This document shows, in pieces, positions 10,127 to 22,194 of a DNA stretch of 64,000 nt (position 1 is the stretch's first letter; each line of letters opens with the position of its first letter). The position numbers were made by a program, and so were the translations under genes. A model generated the notes under the pieces. It did not search any database, was not told where the DNA came from, and saw nothing but the letters and a program-made list of their open reading frames with translations. Origin of the DNA: Triatoma infestans (lineage: Eukaryota > Arthropoda > Insecta > Hemiptera > Reduviidae); the NCBI GenBank assembly GCA_011037195.1, contig JAAEAF010000659.1:1-64000 (forward strand), written 5' to 3'.

Positions 10127-12800
10127 CCATAGATGTTGGCGCGCCTTAAATTAAAAAAAAGAAAAAAAAAAGAACTAATTATTGGTTAGAAAATTATTAT
10201 CATAAAATTAGATGGAATGATGGGGAAGTTGAATATGAAGTGGTTAGCGATATTTTCAAATGTATTATTGTAACTATAAATTTGTATTTATTAAGGGTTA
10301 TCATAAGAAAAGATTTCTCTTGCAAAATTTGTGCAATTGTTGTGTAATCAACTTGGAGGATTATGGCTATCCAAAAATTCAATTGTTAATTTTAATTCAA
10401 TTGTTTCAGGTTGTTATGGGTCAGATTGAACCATGATTTAAATATAGACAATTTTGTTACAAACAACCTTTCCGCAGTCTGTCTATGATGAAATTAATAA
10501 AACACTATTGACAGTATAATAATATGGTAATGATTTAAACTCTCATAATCAACATCCTATCGATTGCACTATTTCAAAGATTTCAATCAGAGACTTTAAT
10601 TGTCACTCTAACTGCTCCTGATTTGTCATAGTCTATCATCTGGTGCAATGTAAAAACTACAGCATCTAAAATATACCTCTGTAATATAATAATTGAATTC
10701 TAACATAGAATACTTTTCTTGAGAGGCCACTTAGCGAACGTTTTCTCACATGAAAAAGCGAATTTTGTAATAAGAAGGTATAAACATTGAGTTAAGGGGG
10801 TGGGGGTGGAAACGTTTGAATTTTCAAACTAAATTAATGTTCACAACTTCCTATTAGGGGAAAATGTTCGTTCGGTTTTTAATCTAAGAAAAACATTCGC
10901 TTTTTAATTGTAAATTTTTCAATTACTCAATTAGCAACTGAATGAGAGTGTAAAAAAGTACGGGTACTTTAGTCACGCGTTTAAATAGATTTTTCCAATG
11001 AAAAGTAGAGATATGCTAATTACGAGTATCTATTGAGATCTTTTGTATGTTCATGAAATTATTCAGTTACCCACCTTATTTGTGATAATTTTATATTTTT
11101 TATTTTGAGTTAAATTTTTTTTTTTTTTTGCAACCGTTTAATAATGTGACAATTATTAAATCAAAAGTACTGAGTTTAGGCACAAGTGACAAAAACTAAA
11201 CGCAAATATTTATAAATACCTTTTCTCAATAGTGTAAAGTAACATTATTCAACTGTAACTAGCCCGATATCTAGCGGCAGTACGCGAAAACAAGGTCAAA
11301 GGAAATCCCACATTCAGCCGATTTGAGGTTATACCAAACGGTTAGAGATTTGAGGTTATAGAGAGAGGAAATAATAACGAATGAAAGTACATTCTCAGTG
11401 TTTGCAATTTTTCCTATTTTTGTTATATTGATATCAATTTAGAAGCAATTTTAATACGATAGCAGAAAAAATTAGTATTCAACTGGCGAGCGAAGTATTT
11501 TAACAGCTCTCCTCCAGAGACCTGACCTCGAGACCTATATCGGACCTGACCTCGAGTGTAAGAAAAAACATTACATTACTCACATGTTTGATCAAACAGT
11601 AACAGTTATTGATTGTTTGTAATACTGTTACAAACTATTTTGTCAATTATTAAAAATGATGGAAAAACAAAACGTTTCTGATGTTTCAATTCCTTTCTTT
11701 TTTTTAAAGAAGAAATTTGTAAGTTTGTCTGCAATAAAGTGGTTTCTTTCAGTTTGTAAGTGTTTGTAATTAATATATATTAATTTATGTGCAAATTTTT
11801 GTTTTTATTAATTTTTTATATATACATTATTCCTTGTTACATAATGTGACAATTTAAAACAATTTATAGTGATAATTCATCAGATGGAATTTAGCAGGAA
11901 ATATTTAGTACTTTAGCATCAGTGATAATTGCTGGACTCATTTCTATTTCTGAGTTGATTGAAATCAGTTGATAGAGTAAGTCACTGTTTTTTCTATGCT
12001 TCCATGATTTATTATGTCCTCGTGTACAGTTTCGATGGAATATCATAAAGGTAAACATGTACTGATATCTTTACAAATCTACTCATTATTTGTATAGATT
12101 TATATGTGGGTAAATGTTCAGGAGAAATATTTAGATCATTATTAAATGTCATAATAATATTGCCATGGTAATATACTGAGGAGGTAATTTAATGGCAGGT
12201 TACACACAATATACCAGCTGGAGTTCGCTACACCTGTATATTTATGTTTCCTATTTCTACCTTTACAAAATTATGTGATATAAAATATAGGTATGTAGTA
12301 GTATAATATAGGAATTTAGTTTGTATAAATAGCGCAATATAAATAAAGTAATATAGTGTATAAGTAAATAATAAAGTATGAAAGGTCAACTGCCTATTAT
12401 TATTATTATTATTTTATACTGAACAGAAATGAATGAAATATTGCAGATCGGAATGTTTCCTGTGCGTGCCACCAGTATGCGCCCCAACTTGTTTACGTCT
12501 TACATCTTCATTGTGTTTAAGAAATGGAAATAGTAGACCTTCTCACACAATACTTTTATTTTATTATTTTTTTCAGGAACTTTTGTTAATTCACCCTAAC
12601 GATCTTCCACAGGAGATGAAAATTAATGTTTGTATTATTGCATTATTAGATATAAACTTTTATTTTTTATTTCAACCTGAACATATCAAATACAAAAGGC
12701 ACGTCAATAACAATAATACTTCATAAGAATGTATAAAATATTTAAAAGACTGTAGTATTATGTACTGAACTCTAACCACCAAACAAACAAATATCAAACT
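10127..12800. other. Long AT-rich stretch, no gene recognised
   Basis: I find no supportable coding region or RNA gene in about 2.7 kb. Points noted: a 'gacctgacctcgag' box repeated at about 11521 and 11544, homopolymer T runs, and a (TTA)n stretch at 12396-12413. Open frames here are short and have no familiar motif. Confidence 0.5.
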
Positions 12801-12802
12801 AT

Positions 12803-14160
12803 TCACTTTAGTTCAAAGTCGTTAATGCTCCAGTTTGTATCAGTGAATTCTTTTACACTATAAAAACAGTTGGACATTATTACAAACTTTTTCACAATCA
12901 TCTCAAATTTTCTTATTTCCAACTGTCTTATATTCACTGGGATTTTATTAAAAATTCTTATTGAAACGACATTTGGAAGCCATTCTGTTTTCTTTAACCT
13001 TGTCTCAGGTAAGTCAATATTTTCTTTGCTTCTTATGTTATACTGGTGCTGATTTCCTCTAGTCACTGCATCCTTATTTCTTTTTTGCCTTAAGGCCGGC
13101 TTGTATATGTACAAAGAAGGCAGAGTCATAATTTGTAGCTTTTGAAAAAGTGGTCTTCCACTTTCATGTAATTTTGTTTTCGACATCGTTTTAATCGCTC
13201 TTTTTTGCACTTTTAAATTTTAACAGTATCAGATGAGGCTCCACTCCATAGCTCATTCTGGCATGGAATAACGCAAAATAAGTCATCCTCAATACTTCCA
13301 AAGGAACTTCATCTCGTAATTTCCTTAGTAAGTAAGTATACTATCTGAAATAGTCTATTACTCAGAGAGTCAATGTGGATTTTCCAAGATAGCTGACTGT
13401 CCAATGTAATCCCTAGAAACACTATCGTGTCATTCTGTTCTCCTTCTTGACGAATACTGAAAGCCATATTCTTTGTTTTACTCTCATTGAGAATCAGCTT
13501 ATTTTCCTCCAACCACTTTTCAAACATGAAATATTTGTTTGTGGTCTCTCTGATACCGTTATTAAATCCCTTCCTTTGGCAATGAGCGTCGTGTCGTCAG
13601 CGTACAAAATATTTCTTTTGGGAAAAATTATTCCCACTTCATTGATGTATAATAAAAATAAAAGTGGTCCCAAAACAGATCCTTGCGGGACACCACGCTT
13701 ACTTTCAGCTACTTCCGAGTTTTCACAATTGTAATGCACATATTGTCTTCTTTCGTAATATATTCATGGAAGAAATTCCCTATAATACCCCTGATTCCGT
13801 ATTATTTTAATTTTGAAAGAAGTATTCCGTTGTTAACCATATCAAAAGCCTTACTCAAGTCACAAAAACTCACTATACATTTTTCTTTATTTTCATAGGC
13901 CTCCATTATTTCTTCTACAAGTTTACAAACTGCATCATCAACAGCACCATAGACTTCTCTGTAGCCGAATTGTGTATTAATAATTAAATTATTTTCTTCC
14001 AGGTATGCTAACAACTGACAAGCCACCACTTTTTCTATTACCTTGGATAAGATTGGTACCAAAGCCACTGGACGGTAGTTGTTGGGATCATTCAAATTAC
14101 CCTTTTTGTGTACAGGAACCACCTTCGCTATCTTCAACACTGTAGGAAAGCAACCATCTG
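12803..14160 (-). pseudogene. CR1/Jockey-like LINE reverse transcriptase, 5'-truncated and frameshifted
   Basis: The minus strand reads RT motifs in order across three frames. These are KVVPVHKKGNLNDPNNYRPV, then FGYRE and FCDLSKAFDMV (first catalytic Asp) in 13802-14140, then RGVPQGSVLGPLLFLLYINE and YADD (residues 46-49 of the open part at 13494-13739), then FLGITLDSQLSW at 13309-13527. The tail at 12803-13210 (QKRAIKTM ... QYNIRSKENIDLPETR) is the usual carboxy end of CR1/Jockey-type elements. The nuclease and ORF1 are missing, as expected of target-primed 5' truncation. Frames break near 13800, 13520 and 13260. Confidence 0.85.
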
Positions 14161-14825
14161 CTATAAAACGGTTTATAAAATTAGTGAGTGGTGTAATATA
14201 TAGGTGTATAGTTTTCTTAATAAAGAAATTAGAAAGACCAAAGTGATCTTCACTCTTCTTTCCTTTCTTCCTTTCATAGTTATCACATATTATGATAGTT
14301 ACGCATATTATGATAGTTATTACATAATGCGTAATGTTATTATTAGCAAACTAATAATAAGTTATGGCATGTCCATGCTAAATAAAAGATATAATCATGA
14401 AGCATAGGTTAGTGTTACATTGTATGTGGGTAGGTAACTTGATGATTATCAGCGACAGAAGTATAAAGCGAACAATTTGACTTTACTGTGACCAGACGAT
14501 AACAAGAAAACAGTTTTATAAAAAGTGGATATTATAAATAATAGGAACTAAAAGGGAAATTGTTAATTTTAAGTGTATGTGACAATGTTACAAAGTATGG
14601 GTTTATTTTGGGGAAATGTTAGACTAAATGCTGCCTAAATTATTACGAGTACAATAGTGTTTTTTTCACACCACCATTGGGGGGCGGGCGAAATACCTGA
14701 AAGGGGTGCCACGCAAAAATGGAAATAAAAAATCGAATTTATTGAAACAGAAGCATTTAATATATTATTTATTGGCTTGGAAAACAAACTAAGGTTAGTG
14801 CTGGAGAGTGTAGTTGGTAGAATTG
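14161..14825. other. No gene recognised
   Basis: AT-rich sequence with the nearby duplicated 'tattatgatagtta' words at 14289-14320 and no coding or RNA feature that I can support. Confidence 0.5.
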
Positions 14826-14947
14826 TTGCTGTGCATTTGCCATGATACTAATGAAGTATCGTGTCAGATTTCCGAAATTGAGTTTTCACTGAAAATAGAT
14901 GTTTTGAGGTCCCTTGAGTCCAAAAAAGTGATTTTTAGAGAATGGTC

Positions 14948-14979
<32 letters not shown>

Positions 14980-15780
14980 AAAAGAATCTCACAGAAACGA
15001 AAATTTGCAGGAAGCTGAAACTTGGTATTCCATTTGGGTACTACCACCATATCAGACACGAGGATTTTGGACAAAATCCATCAACCGAAAGTGCCACATT
15101 ACTGAATGTTTTTTGCGTTTTTCTCAAAAATGGCTCCTACGATTTTCTTTAAACTTGGTACATCAACTAAACAAACTAAGAGCTCCAACTTTTATTTGTA
15201 ACATTTTTCCGGGAAAATTCACTTAAAGGCCCTTTTGAAGAAGAGGGGGCATCGTTTCCTCCTGGGGGTGCTATTTCACTTTATTACACAATTGTATCAT
15301 CTAAATAATATTAATTAGAATTAAATATGTTGTCGAAATCCCATGTTTGAAGAAAGTCAGATGACGGAAGTGCATTTTGACTGAAAAGTATTTTTTACTT
15401 TTCTGCTTTTTTCTCTAACACGGCTCAACGATTTTCGTTAAGCAATGATTGTGAATTACACATATAAGGAGCTACAACTTGTATTTGAAACATTTCTCCT
15501 GGAAAGCCATTGGGGGAGGGGTAGGATTATGTTTTCCATTGAAGTGCTGCTAGTTGATTATACAATTCTACCATCTAAAAAAAATTAATAAGAAATAAAT
15601 AGATTGCTAAAATTCCGAGTTTCAAGAAAATTAGTAAACGGAAATACGTTTTTCTGAGCGTTTTTTTCTGTTTTAGCGTTTTTCTCCACAAAAACATCAA
15701 CGAATTTCATTTAATTTGGTATTCTAACTATAAAATTTGTCACTTATAATTTTGTAAACTGCAGTGCGAGAAAGTTGTGT
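14826..15780 (+). repeat. TR280 repeat, copy 1 (head module plus three ~280 bp units)
   Basis: TR280 is my label for a dispersed family. Its head module reads 'tttcactgaaaata...ttttgaggtccc' then 'ccaaaaaagtg', followed by a (TA)n(TG)n microsatellite at about 14948-14980. Then come units of ~270-290 bp. Each holds 'ttttctcaaaaatggctcc.acgattttctttaaactt', 'aacttttatttg.aacattt.tccgg', a G-rich 'gaggggg' box, and 'atcatctaaataatatta'. The 'acgattttc' anchors fall at 15139, 15428 and about 15695. It ends near a 'gaaagttgtgtgagcgtttcac' word. No coding frame runs through it. Confidence 0.8.
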
Positions 15781-16440
15781 GAGCGTTTCACACCAGACTA
15801 TTTTTAAAACGTGTAGGATAGCGATAGGAACTTAATGGGAAATAAAGTTTGATTAATTTAAAGTAAATACATTTTTTATTATTTACCAATTTTCAATTTC
15901 AGAATTATCATTTCTAATATACCGTAAGCTACATACTTAATATAACCTCTCAAACAATCAATTACTATGTGCATGACAAAACTCTGGAAGCGAAAGTCAA
16001 CATCACTATACCAACTTGATGAATCAAACTCTAAGAATGGAGAAAAAATCACAAATATGTTAGTTTAATAAAATGAAACATATCACGAATAAAAACTCAG
16101 AAATATCCAATATTGCAGACATAAGCATATATTATGTATATATATATATATACATTATATAAACTGTTTATAATTTTGTTATAATTTTGAATTAGTGTTT
16201 AAGTTTAAGAAGAAACTTTAAAAACTGTTGCTGCCTTTAATGTGAATGCATTGTTTTATTTTCCCCCCCTATATTATTGTAAAGTCATGTTTAAAAGATA
16301 CAGTTTCATTAGATTTTATTAGAAAATTTTGTATATTTATGGATAAATTTAATTATTAGGAAGACTTTTTGTAATATTACTTACTGAAAAAATGAGCTGG
16401 CACACTTGAACATTATCACGTATGTGTTATTGACTCAACT
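15781..16440. other. AT-rich gap, nothing recognised
   Basis: Contains a (TA)n run near 16136-16155 and a C-run at about 16262-16268. No coding or RNA feature is supportable. Confidence 0.5.
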
Positions 16441-17150
16441 ATTTAATTACTTTCTTTTACTCCTAGTAAAAGGAAGTATAGTAATCGTGTCAAATTTTCG
16501 ATATCGAGTCTTCACCGGAAATATCCGTTTTGAGGTCCCCTCAGTCCAAAAAAGTGGTTTTTAGCAAATGGGCTGTATGTGTGTGTATGTATGTATGTAT
16601 GCGAACAGCATAGCTCAAAATCGAAAAATTGTAGAAAGTTCAAACTTGATATTCCGTTGGGATCTGACAGTACCTAATCTGTCAAAATTCCTCATCTGGA
16701 AGTACCACTTCCTGAAAGATTTTTTCACTTTTTTGCAATTTTCTCGAAAATGGCTCCAACGATTTTCTTTAAAATTGCTATATCAACTACACATACAACG
16801 TTCTACAATTTTTATTTGGAACATTTCTCCGGGGGACTTTTGCATTTAAGGGGACTTTTGGCGGAGGGGAAGGGTTAGGTTGTCCTCTAAATTGCTATTT
16901 CAATTTATTACACAATTCTATCATCTAAATAATATTAAGAAGATTTAAATATTTTGTCAAAATTCTGAGTTAAAAAAACATCGGTTGACCGGAAGTGCGT
17001 TTTTACTAAACACTTTTTCAGTTTTCTGTGATTTTCTTAAAAACAGTTTCAACTGTTTTTCTCTAAACTTGGTGCATCAACTGCACATACAGCGGAGCTA
17101 CAAGTCTTATTCGAAACATTTCTCCGAGAAAATTCATTTATGGTGTATGG
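16440..17150 (+). repeat. TR280 repeat, copy 2
   Basis: It starts with a perfect 8 bp hairpin (CTTTTACT-cct-AGTAAAAG, 16454-16472), then the head module with 'gtttttgaggtcccc'-type text and a TGTATG-rich microsatellite at about 16575-16600. Two units follow, with the anchor text at 16760 and 17054. The adjoining 17140-17660 block is a different element. Confidence 0.8.
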
Positions 17151-17660
17151 ATGGGTCGTGTATATATTTTAGTATATAACATACGTAATCCATACATAGG
17201 AAAAATAGGAGTAGAGGAATATCGCGTACTCTACTCCATTGTGTATTAGGATGAATGAGTGTGAAGAATGAATGTCAGATGTGAATGTAGAAAGATTGGT
17301 TACGTTTTTTTGTTTTGTTTTTTTAAATTTTTTATGGGAGTATTTATTAGAGTGAATGTAGGTGCGAAGCATGCAGGTGCAGATAGATTAGAGTCTAATT
17401 GGATTAATGTGCGAATGGAATGCAGGGACCAATGCTGCTCAGGAATGGCAGCACTTTTGATTGCGTAATCTGTGTTCTGCACTAGGGAGCCACTGAATTT
17501 TGGAAGCGTGGGCCTATTTGGCCATTGGCACCCCGGCATATTGCGCGAATGGGAACCTATGAATGTAGGTATGAATGAATAGGTTAGTAGGCTGGGTAGA
17601 GCGAATTAAGGATTAATTCTGTAGGTGCGAAGGACCTCAGCTATTGTGCACCTTAGACAA
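17150..17660 (+). repeat. LINE 3' untranslated region bounded by two hairpins
   Basis: Hairpin A (17208-17237) is GGAGTAGAG-loop of 12-CTCTACTCC. Hairpin B (17624-17652) is GGTGC...GCACC and is followed by an A-rich tail 'agacaaaaaatacaataat'. Between them lie repeated TGAATG words and the 'gggaccaat...gggagccact' text. The same layout, in the other orientation, follows the RNase H LINE at 22930-24220, so this is an orphan 3' end of that LINE family. Confidence 0.65.
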
Positions 17661-17679
17661 AAAATACAATAATAATTTA

Positions 17680-18300
17680 TGATGTCTTTTGGAGGAGGGG
17701 GGCATGTTTCCCACAAAAATGCTATTATTACTTTCTGTTCTAATTTTTCTTTATTTATTTTAGTTTATTATGCTATTATATCATCTGAATTATAAAATTT
17801 AGAATTAAATATGTTGACTAATTCGGAGTTTAAAGAAAATTAGTTGTACGGAAGTGCGTTGGTAGGGTTAGACAGTTTTTTCAGTTTTCTGCAATTTTCT
17901 CCATAAAAACAAAGATGGGTTTCTTTAAATTTGATATACTAACTATGAAGACGGAGACCTATCACTTTTGTTGTTTTCTCTTATTTGAAACTATTTTACT
18001 TTTTACTTTCTCCTACTCCTTTTTAAATACACGTTCTCAGGTCCCCTCAGTTCGAAAGGTTTTCAAAAAATACTGGTGAATTACAAGTTTTCAGGTATTC
18101 TGAATTCGAAAAGTGGTTATTAAAAAATGGTTGTGAGTTTATGAACGCACAATTCAAAAACGGAAAATTACAGGAAGTTCAAACTTGATATTCCGTTTGC
18201 GTATCACAAAGGAATCTGTCATCGCGTCACTTGCAAAATTAGTCAACCGGAAGTTCCACATAATGTACAGTAGAACAGAATTTTTAAAATTTATTTCATT
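17680..18300 (+). repeat. TR280 repeat, copy 3 (eroded)
   Basis: Units are recognisable from 'ttttggaggaggggggcat', 'atcatctgaat', 'ggaagtgcgtt', 'ttttctgcaattttctcc' and, near 18170-18190, the head-module text 'gaagttcaaacttgatattcc'. The order suggests two truncated pieces joined. Confidence 0.65.
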
Positions 18301-18680
18301 AACTCATTTCGGGCGTCTAGTTAAAATATTTCCAACAATAGCACGATAATTTTTTCTTATAATTCCCTTTTTATTTCCCATTTGTCACAACATTGCCCAA
18401 AACCCCAAAAACGTTAGAAGTACTGAAAGTTATTTTGCTATTTAAACCTAACATTTGTGGAGTCATTCACTGATAAAACAACATTTGCAAATTTAAACGA
18501 TTCCATGATAGAAGAACGCACTTCTTTCATTCTTGTGCGACTTTTACTGAATACAAACTTTATTTGATACATTAATTTTTTCCGTTGAATTATTTTAGTG
18601 CTTTAACATAGGGTTTAATTTATTTTAATGTATGTAGCGCAGTTCACACAATATCGAAAGAGTTGTTGGTTGCTTGCTTC
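18301..18680. other. AT-rich gap, no gene recognised
   Basis: No open frame with a known motif and no structured RNA that I can support. Confidence 0.5.
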
Positions 18681-18780
18681 CGCTGTGCTGGAAAGCGTCA
18701 GAGATATTTTTGTGTGATAACATAGACTTGCACAAAGCAAATTCAGTTAACACACTGTTGAAAGAGTATCTATTATAGAG
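18680..18780 (-). repeat. Penelope-like terminal repeat fragment (family A, core deleted)
   Basis: The words 'tgctggaaagcgtcagagata' (here with one or two changes) and 'cacaaagcaaattcagtta' match the outer and inner parts of the terminal repeats at 21535-21790 and 31215-31490. The middle carrying the hammerhead-like core is missing. Orientation is the reverse of 19128-19235. Confidence 0.6.
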
Positions 18781-19127
18781 ACGGAAATCTGCGATTCAAT
18801 CCAAAATCTAGTTTCTCACAACAACATATAAAAAGGATTCAAACTAATAATTATGTAATTAAACAAATAAATTATAAAAACTAGAAGCATTATATATTTT
18901 ATCAATTTTCTTTTGTCCACTAGAGTGTACGGCAAAATAAAAAATGGCGGTGGATTTTGCATTTCTGCCTAATTCTCCTTTGCTTCTTTTTTCAACAATA
19001 GAATGAAAATTGCGAGTTTTTCTTTATAGCTCACATTAAATATATAAAACAGTAAATATTATTAGAAATACTTGATTACTGGCTTATATACTGTGTATTA
19101 ACTGAATTTCTCGGAGTTACCTATCAC

Positions 19128-19235
19128 AAGGTTTTGACAAAAACATCTTGATGATAGGCGAACGCCCGAAACCGGTCGATGATCACCAAAAGAAGCAGGT
19201 TATCACGGAAAATATCTCTGATGTCACATTCTTAT
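19128..19235 (+). repeat. Penelope-like terminal repeat fragment (family A) with hammerhead-like core
   Basis: Core at 19148-19172: TTGATGA, one T, AGGC-gaac-GCCC, then GAAAC and 'cggtcgatga'. The flank 'aaatatctctgatgt' matches other family A copies. The first core base is T rather than C and the outer stem pair is A-C, so this copy is probably decayed. Confidence 0.6.
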
Positions 19236-20084
19236 TTAACTTATATAGTTTCTTTTCTAATTCCTAAACGGACCTTACCATTACCCTAAAAACATGCGTC
19301 TTATTGAACCAGCACTAAATTACTGACAATTTAAAGTAATTATGTCCAAACAAGCGGAGTAAAGTTAGTTTAGCATTCAGACAAAACGTTTCTCCGCCAT
19401 ATTCTAGCTAGCTGGATCTTCAAGTCGTTAAAGAAACTAATAAAAGACTTATTTGTAATAGAAAAAATAAAAAACTCTAACTTTATTTACTTACATATAG
19501 GGGCATAAAATTAACATGGAGATAATAAAACAAACCCAAATAAAGATTTACAAATGGAAAAAAATGAAAATGCAGTAAAAAGTGGTGAAGAAGTGATTGA
19601 GATGCAGCTCACAGGGAGGATGATGTGTTGTGCGACAGTGACCCGAGGAAGTGCATCGCTGTCTGACTGTCAGTATACTGGCCTAGTATGGGTATTTCTC
19701 TACCTCTCCCACACAGTTCTTCTGGCTTCAACTTCCAGGTAGTACGCTTTGTGCACGGAGACCAATTACAACAACTAAATAACACACCCGCTGTTTTCTA
19801 ACTTCTAGCTAACAGAAGAAGATACCCGTCACTCAACTCCCTCTAATGGCAAAGCTGACAAAGCTAACAAGGCAATGGTGCCTGTATTGGAATGTTTAGT
19901 TACTCCACCCCAACAGAGAATTGCAACAATCTGGTGGTTATGCTGTTGTGACAAGAAAAAATCTGGTGTGAAACACTCACACGACTTTCTCTTACTTCGA
20001 AATGGCAGTTATTCTTCACACTTACAGTTATTAATTAGTGTTTACCGTCGGCACTTTTATGGAGAAACCTATTCATAAAGTCCC
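19236..20084. other. No gene recognised
   Basis: Short open frames at 19554-19742 and 19875-20078 lack any known motif. At 19968-19995 a word containing 'cacacgactttctcttac' recurs at about 46843-46866 and, complemented and changed, near 15767. This may mark a TR280 edge. Confidence 0.5.
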
Positions 20085-20700
20085 ATATCCGGTCCATCGA
20101 TTTTCTTCAAACTCGATTTGGTCAACTTATATAATTCTAATTAATATTATTTAGTTGACAGAAGGGTACGCACATTATGCACATTGTTGAACTGAAATAA
20201 CACACTAGAGGGAACCATAACCCCACCCCTCCCCCAAAGAGGCCCTTGAATGAATGGTACCGGAGAAATGTTCTAAACAAAAGTTGTAGCTCTTTGTACG
20301 CGTAGGAATATTATAGCAAGTTAATAGAAAATCGTTGGAGCCGTTTTAGAAAAAATAGCAAAAAACTGAAAACTACTTTCAGTAAAGCGCACTTCCGGTC
20401 ATTTTCATCTAATTCGAGATTTTGACAACATATTTAATTCTAATTAATATTATTTAGATGATAGAATTGTTTAATAAATGAAATAGCACTTTAGAGGAAA
20501 CCATAACCCCTCCGCTCATCTAAAAATGCCCTAAATGAATTTTTCCGTGAAATATTTCAAATAAAAGTTGTAGCTCTTCGTAGATGCAGTTGATGTACAA
20601 TGCTTAAAGAAAATCGTTGGAGCCATTTTGAGAAAATCACAAAACCTGAAAAAACTAGGCAGTCAAGTAGCACTTTCGGTTGATGGATTATGCCTGAAAT
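20085..20700 (-). repeat. TR280 repeat, copy 4 (reverse)
   Basis: Reverse-oriented units have anchors 'aaaatcgttggagcc' at about 20328 and 20610, a spacing of ~282 bp. Between them are 'ataaaagttgtagctctt', 'ataacccctccg' and 'atattatttagatgatagaa'. It ends in text related to the unit start ('actttcggttgatgga'). Confidence 0.8.
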
Positions 20701-21534
20701 TTACTTCTAGTACTCAGAAAAACGTGAAGATACATTTAAATAAACTACTTTTCAGAATTTTAAATATTTCTAGCTAGTAGTTATAGGTTTGAGATTTTAC
20801 TGATGACCACTTAACGTTGTATACACATATTTGCATACACTTCCTAATATTTTTTCTTTTTAAATTTTTTTGGGGGATATATTGAAGGAGGTGGCGGGAG
20901 GGGGGACATAGCCGCAAACGTTAAAGCTGTATAATACCGCAAAGCGGATTCGGTTAAATTTATAGCCTACTTCTATTAGCGTCGAGGCACACCTCCTAGG
21001 GAGCTGCGAGTCTGCAGATTCTGCAACTAAGCCATATTTACTGTACTTTCTTGAATTTATTATCAGCAGTTAATATTCATTTCCAAAATTGTACGTATTC
21101 ATTAACAATTTATTTTCACAGCATTTTTAAAAGATTTAAAAAGTAAATTTTGTAATATAATTACATATAATATCAGTGGAGCATGCAGACATACTGAAAT
21201 AAAAAAAATAAATAAAAAAAACTATGCTATATGCGCTCATAATAATAAGTTCGTCAAAGTTAGCACTTCCGGGTAGCGATTTGAAGCGTCACTGCGTCTC
21301 CCAGCGAGCACGATGTTCTTCCCCAGCCACACACGCAAGGTGTATAAAACGATAAGTGCTCAACAGTAAAATCTCAGACCTGTAACTACTAGCTAGAAAT
21401 ATTTAAAACGCTGAAAACTAGTTCATTTAAATGTATCTTGACGTTTTTCTGAGTAACTAGAATCAATTTAACTAAAAAAAAAACCTGGATGAATTTAGAA
21501 AAAAAATAGCAAGTAATACTTAATAATAGTTCCG
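20701..21534. other. No gene recognised
   Basis: Contains two near-complementary short segments ('ctagctagtagttataggt...gatttt' at ~20770 and 'aaaatctcagacctgtaactactagctag' at ~21368). These may form a long-range inverted repeat enclosing a G-rich tract (20870-20910) and a TATAAAA-like word near 21343. Neither is enough to call a gene or promoter. Confidence 0.4.
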
Positions 21535-21790
21535 TAGAGCTGGAAAGCATCAGAGATATTTTCCGTGATATCCTGCTTCTTTTTGTGGTCATCGACCAGT
21601 TTCGGGCATTCGCCTATCATCAGGAAGTTTTTTGTCAAACATTTTAAAACCAGTTACCAACTGAATTTGCTCTGTGCAAGTCTATGTTATCACACTGTTT
21701 GACAAAAAATATCCTGATGGTGGGCGAACGTCTGAAACTGGTCGATAACTACAAAAAAGAAGCAGACTATTACAGAAAATATCTCTGATG
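21535..21790. repeat. Head-to-head Penelope-like terminal repeats (family A)
   Basis: The left arm ('gagctggaaagcatcagaga' onward, 21539-21640) and right arm (21700-21790) are inverted copies around a ~60 bp centre. The right arm core, 21714-21738, is CTGATGG, T, GGGC-gaac-GTCT, GAAAC, in which the stem survives through G-T wobble pairs. The left arm carries the complementary core near 21600-21625. Paired inverted terminal repeats are known in Penelope-like elements. Confidence 0.7.
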
Positions 21791-22194
21791 AAGTAAATAG
21801 CTGTGTTAATTTTTTTGCGTTTCTGTTTATTTTGTTTATTATACCCTAATACAGATATTAATCAGTTCCATTTTGATTGTATGTTCTGTATTGAGTATCC
21901 CAGTTAATTTAGTTAACAATAGTTAACATTCTCAGAAGTGGGATATATATATGTTGGATTCTTATGATAACGTACAGTGAGTGATTGGAAGGTTGTTGTA
22001 AATAGAGAGCTGGAAGACTAATTGAACATTTTAGTTTTATTTAATATTTTTTCTCTTTTCTCTTTTTTAAATATTGTGTTGAATTATAAACAAAGCTTGG
22101 AAAAGGGAACACTATGATAAAAAGTGAGAAAAGTGTAAAATAAAGTAACATACAGATAGGATAATATGATGCCTTAGGTTGGCAAAATTATCAG

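Noticed and set aside
16440..17150. Helitron end for the TR280 head hairpin
   Set aside because: Helitrons end in a hairpin followed by CTRR at the 3' side with a TC 5' end; I see neither at a fixed distance, so only the hairpin is reported.
19554..20078. Two short open frames on the plus strand
   Set aside because: No motif, no splice or promoter context, ordinary length for chance frames.
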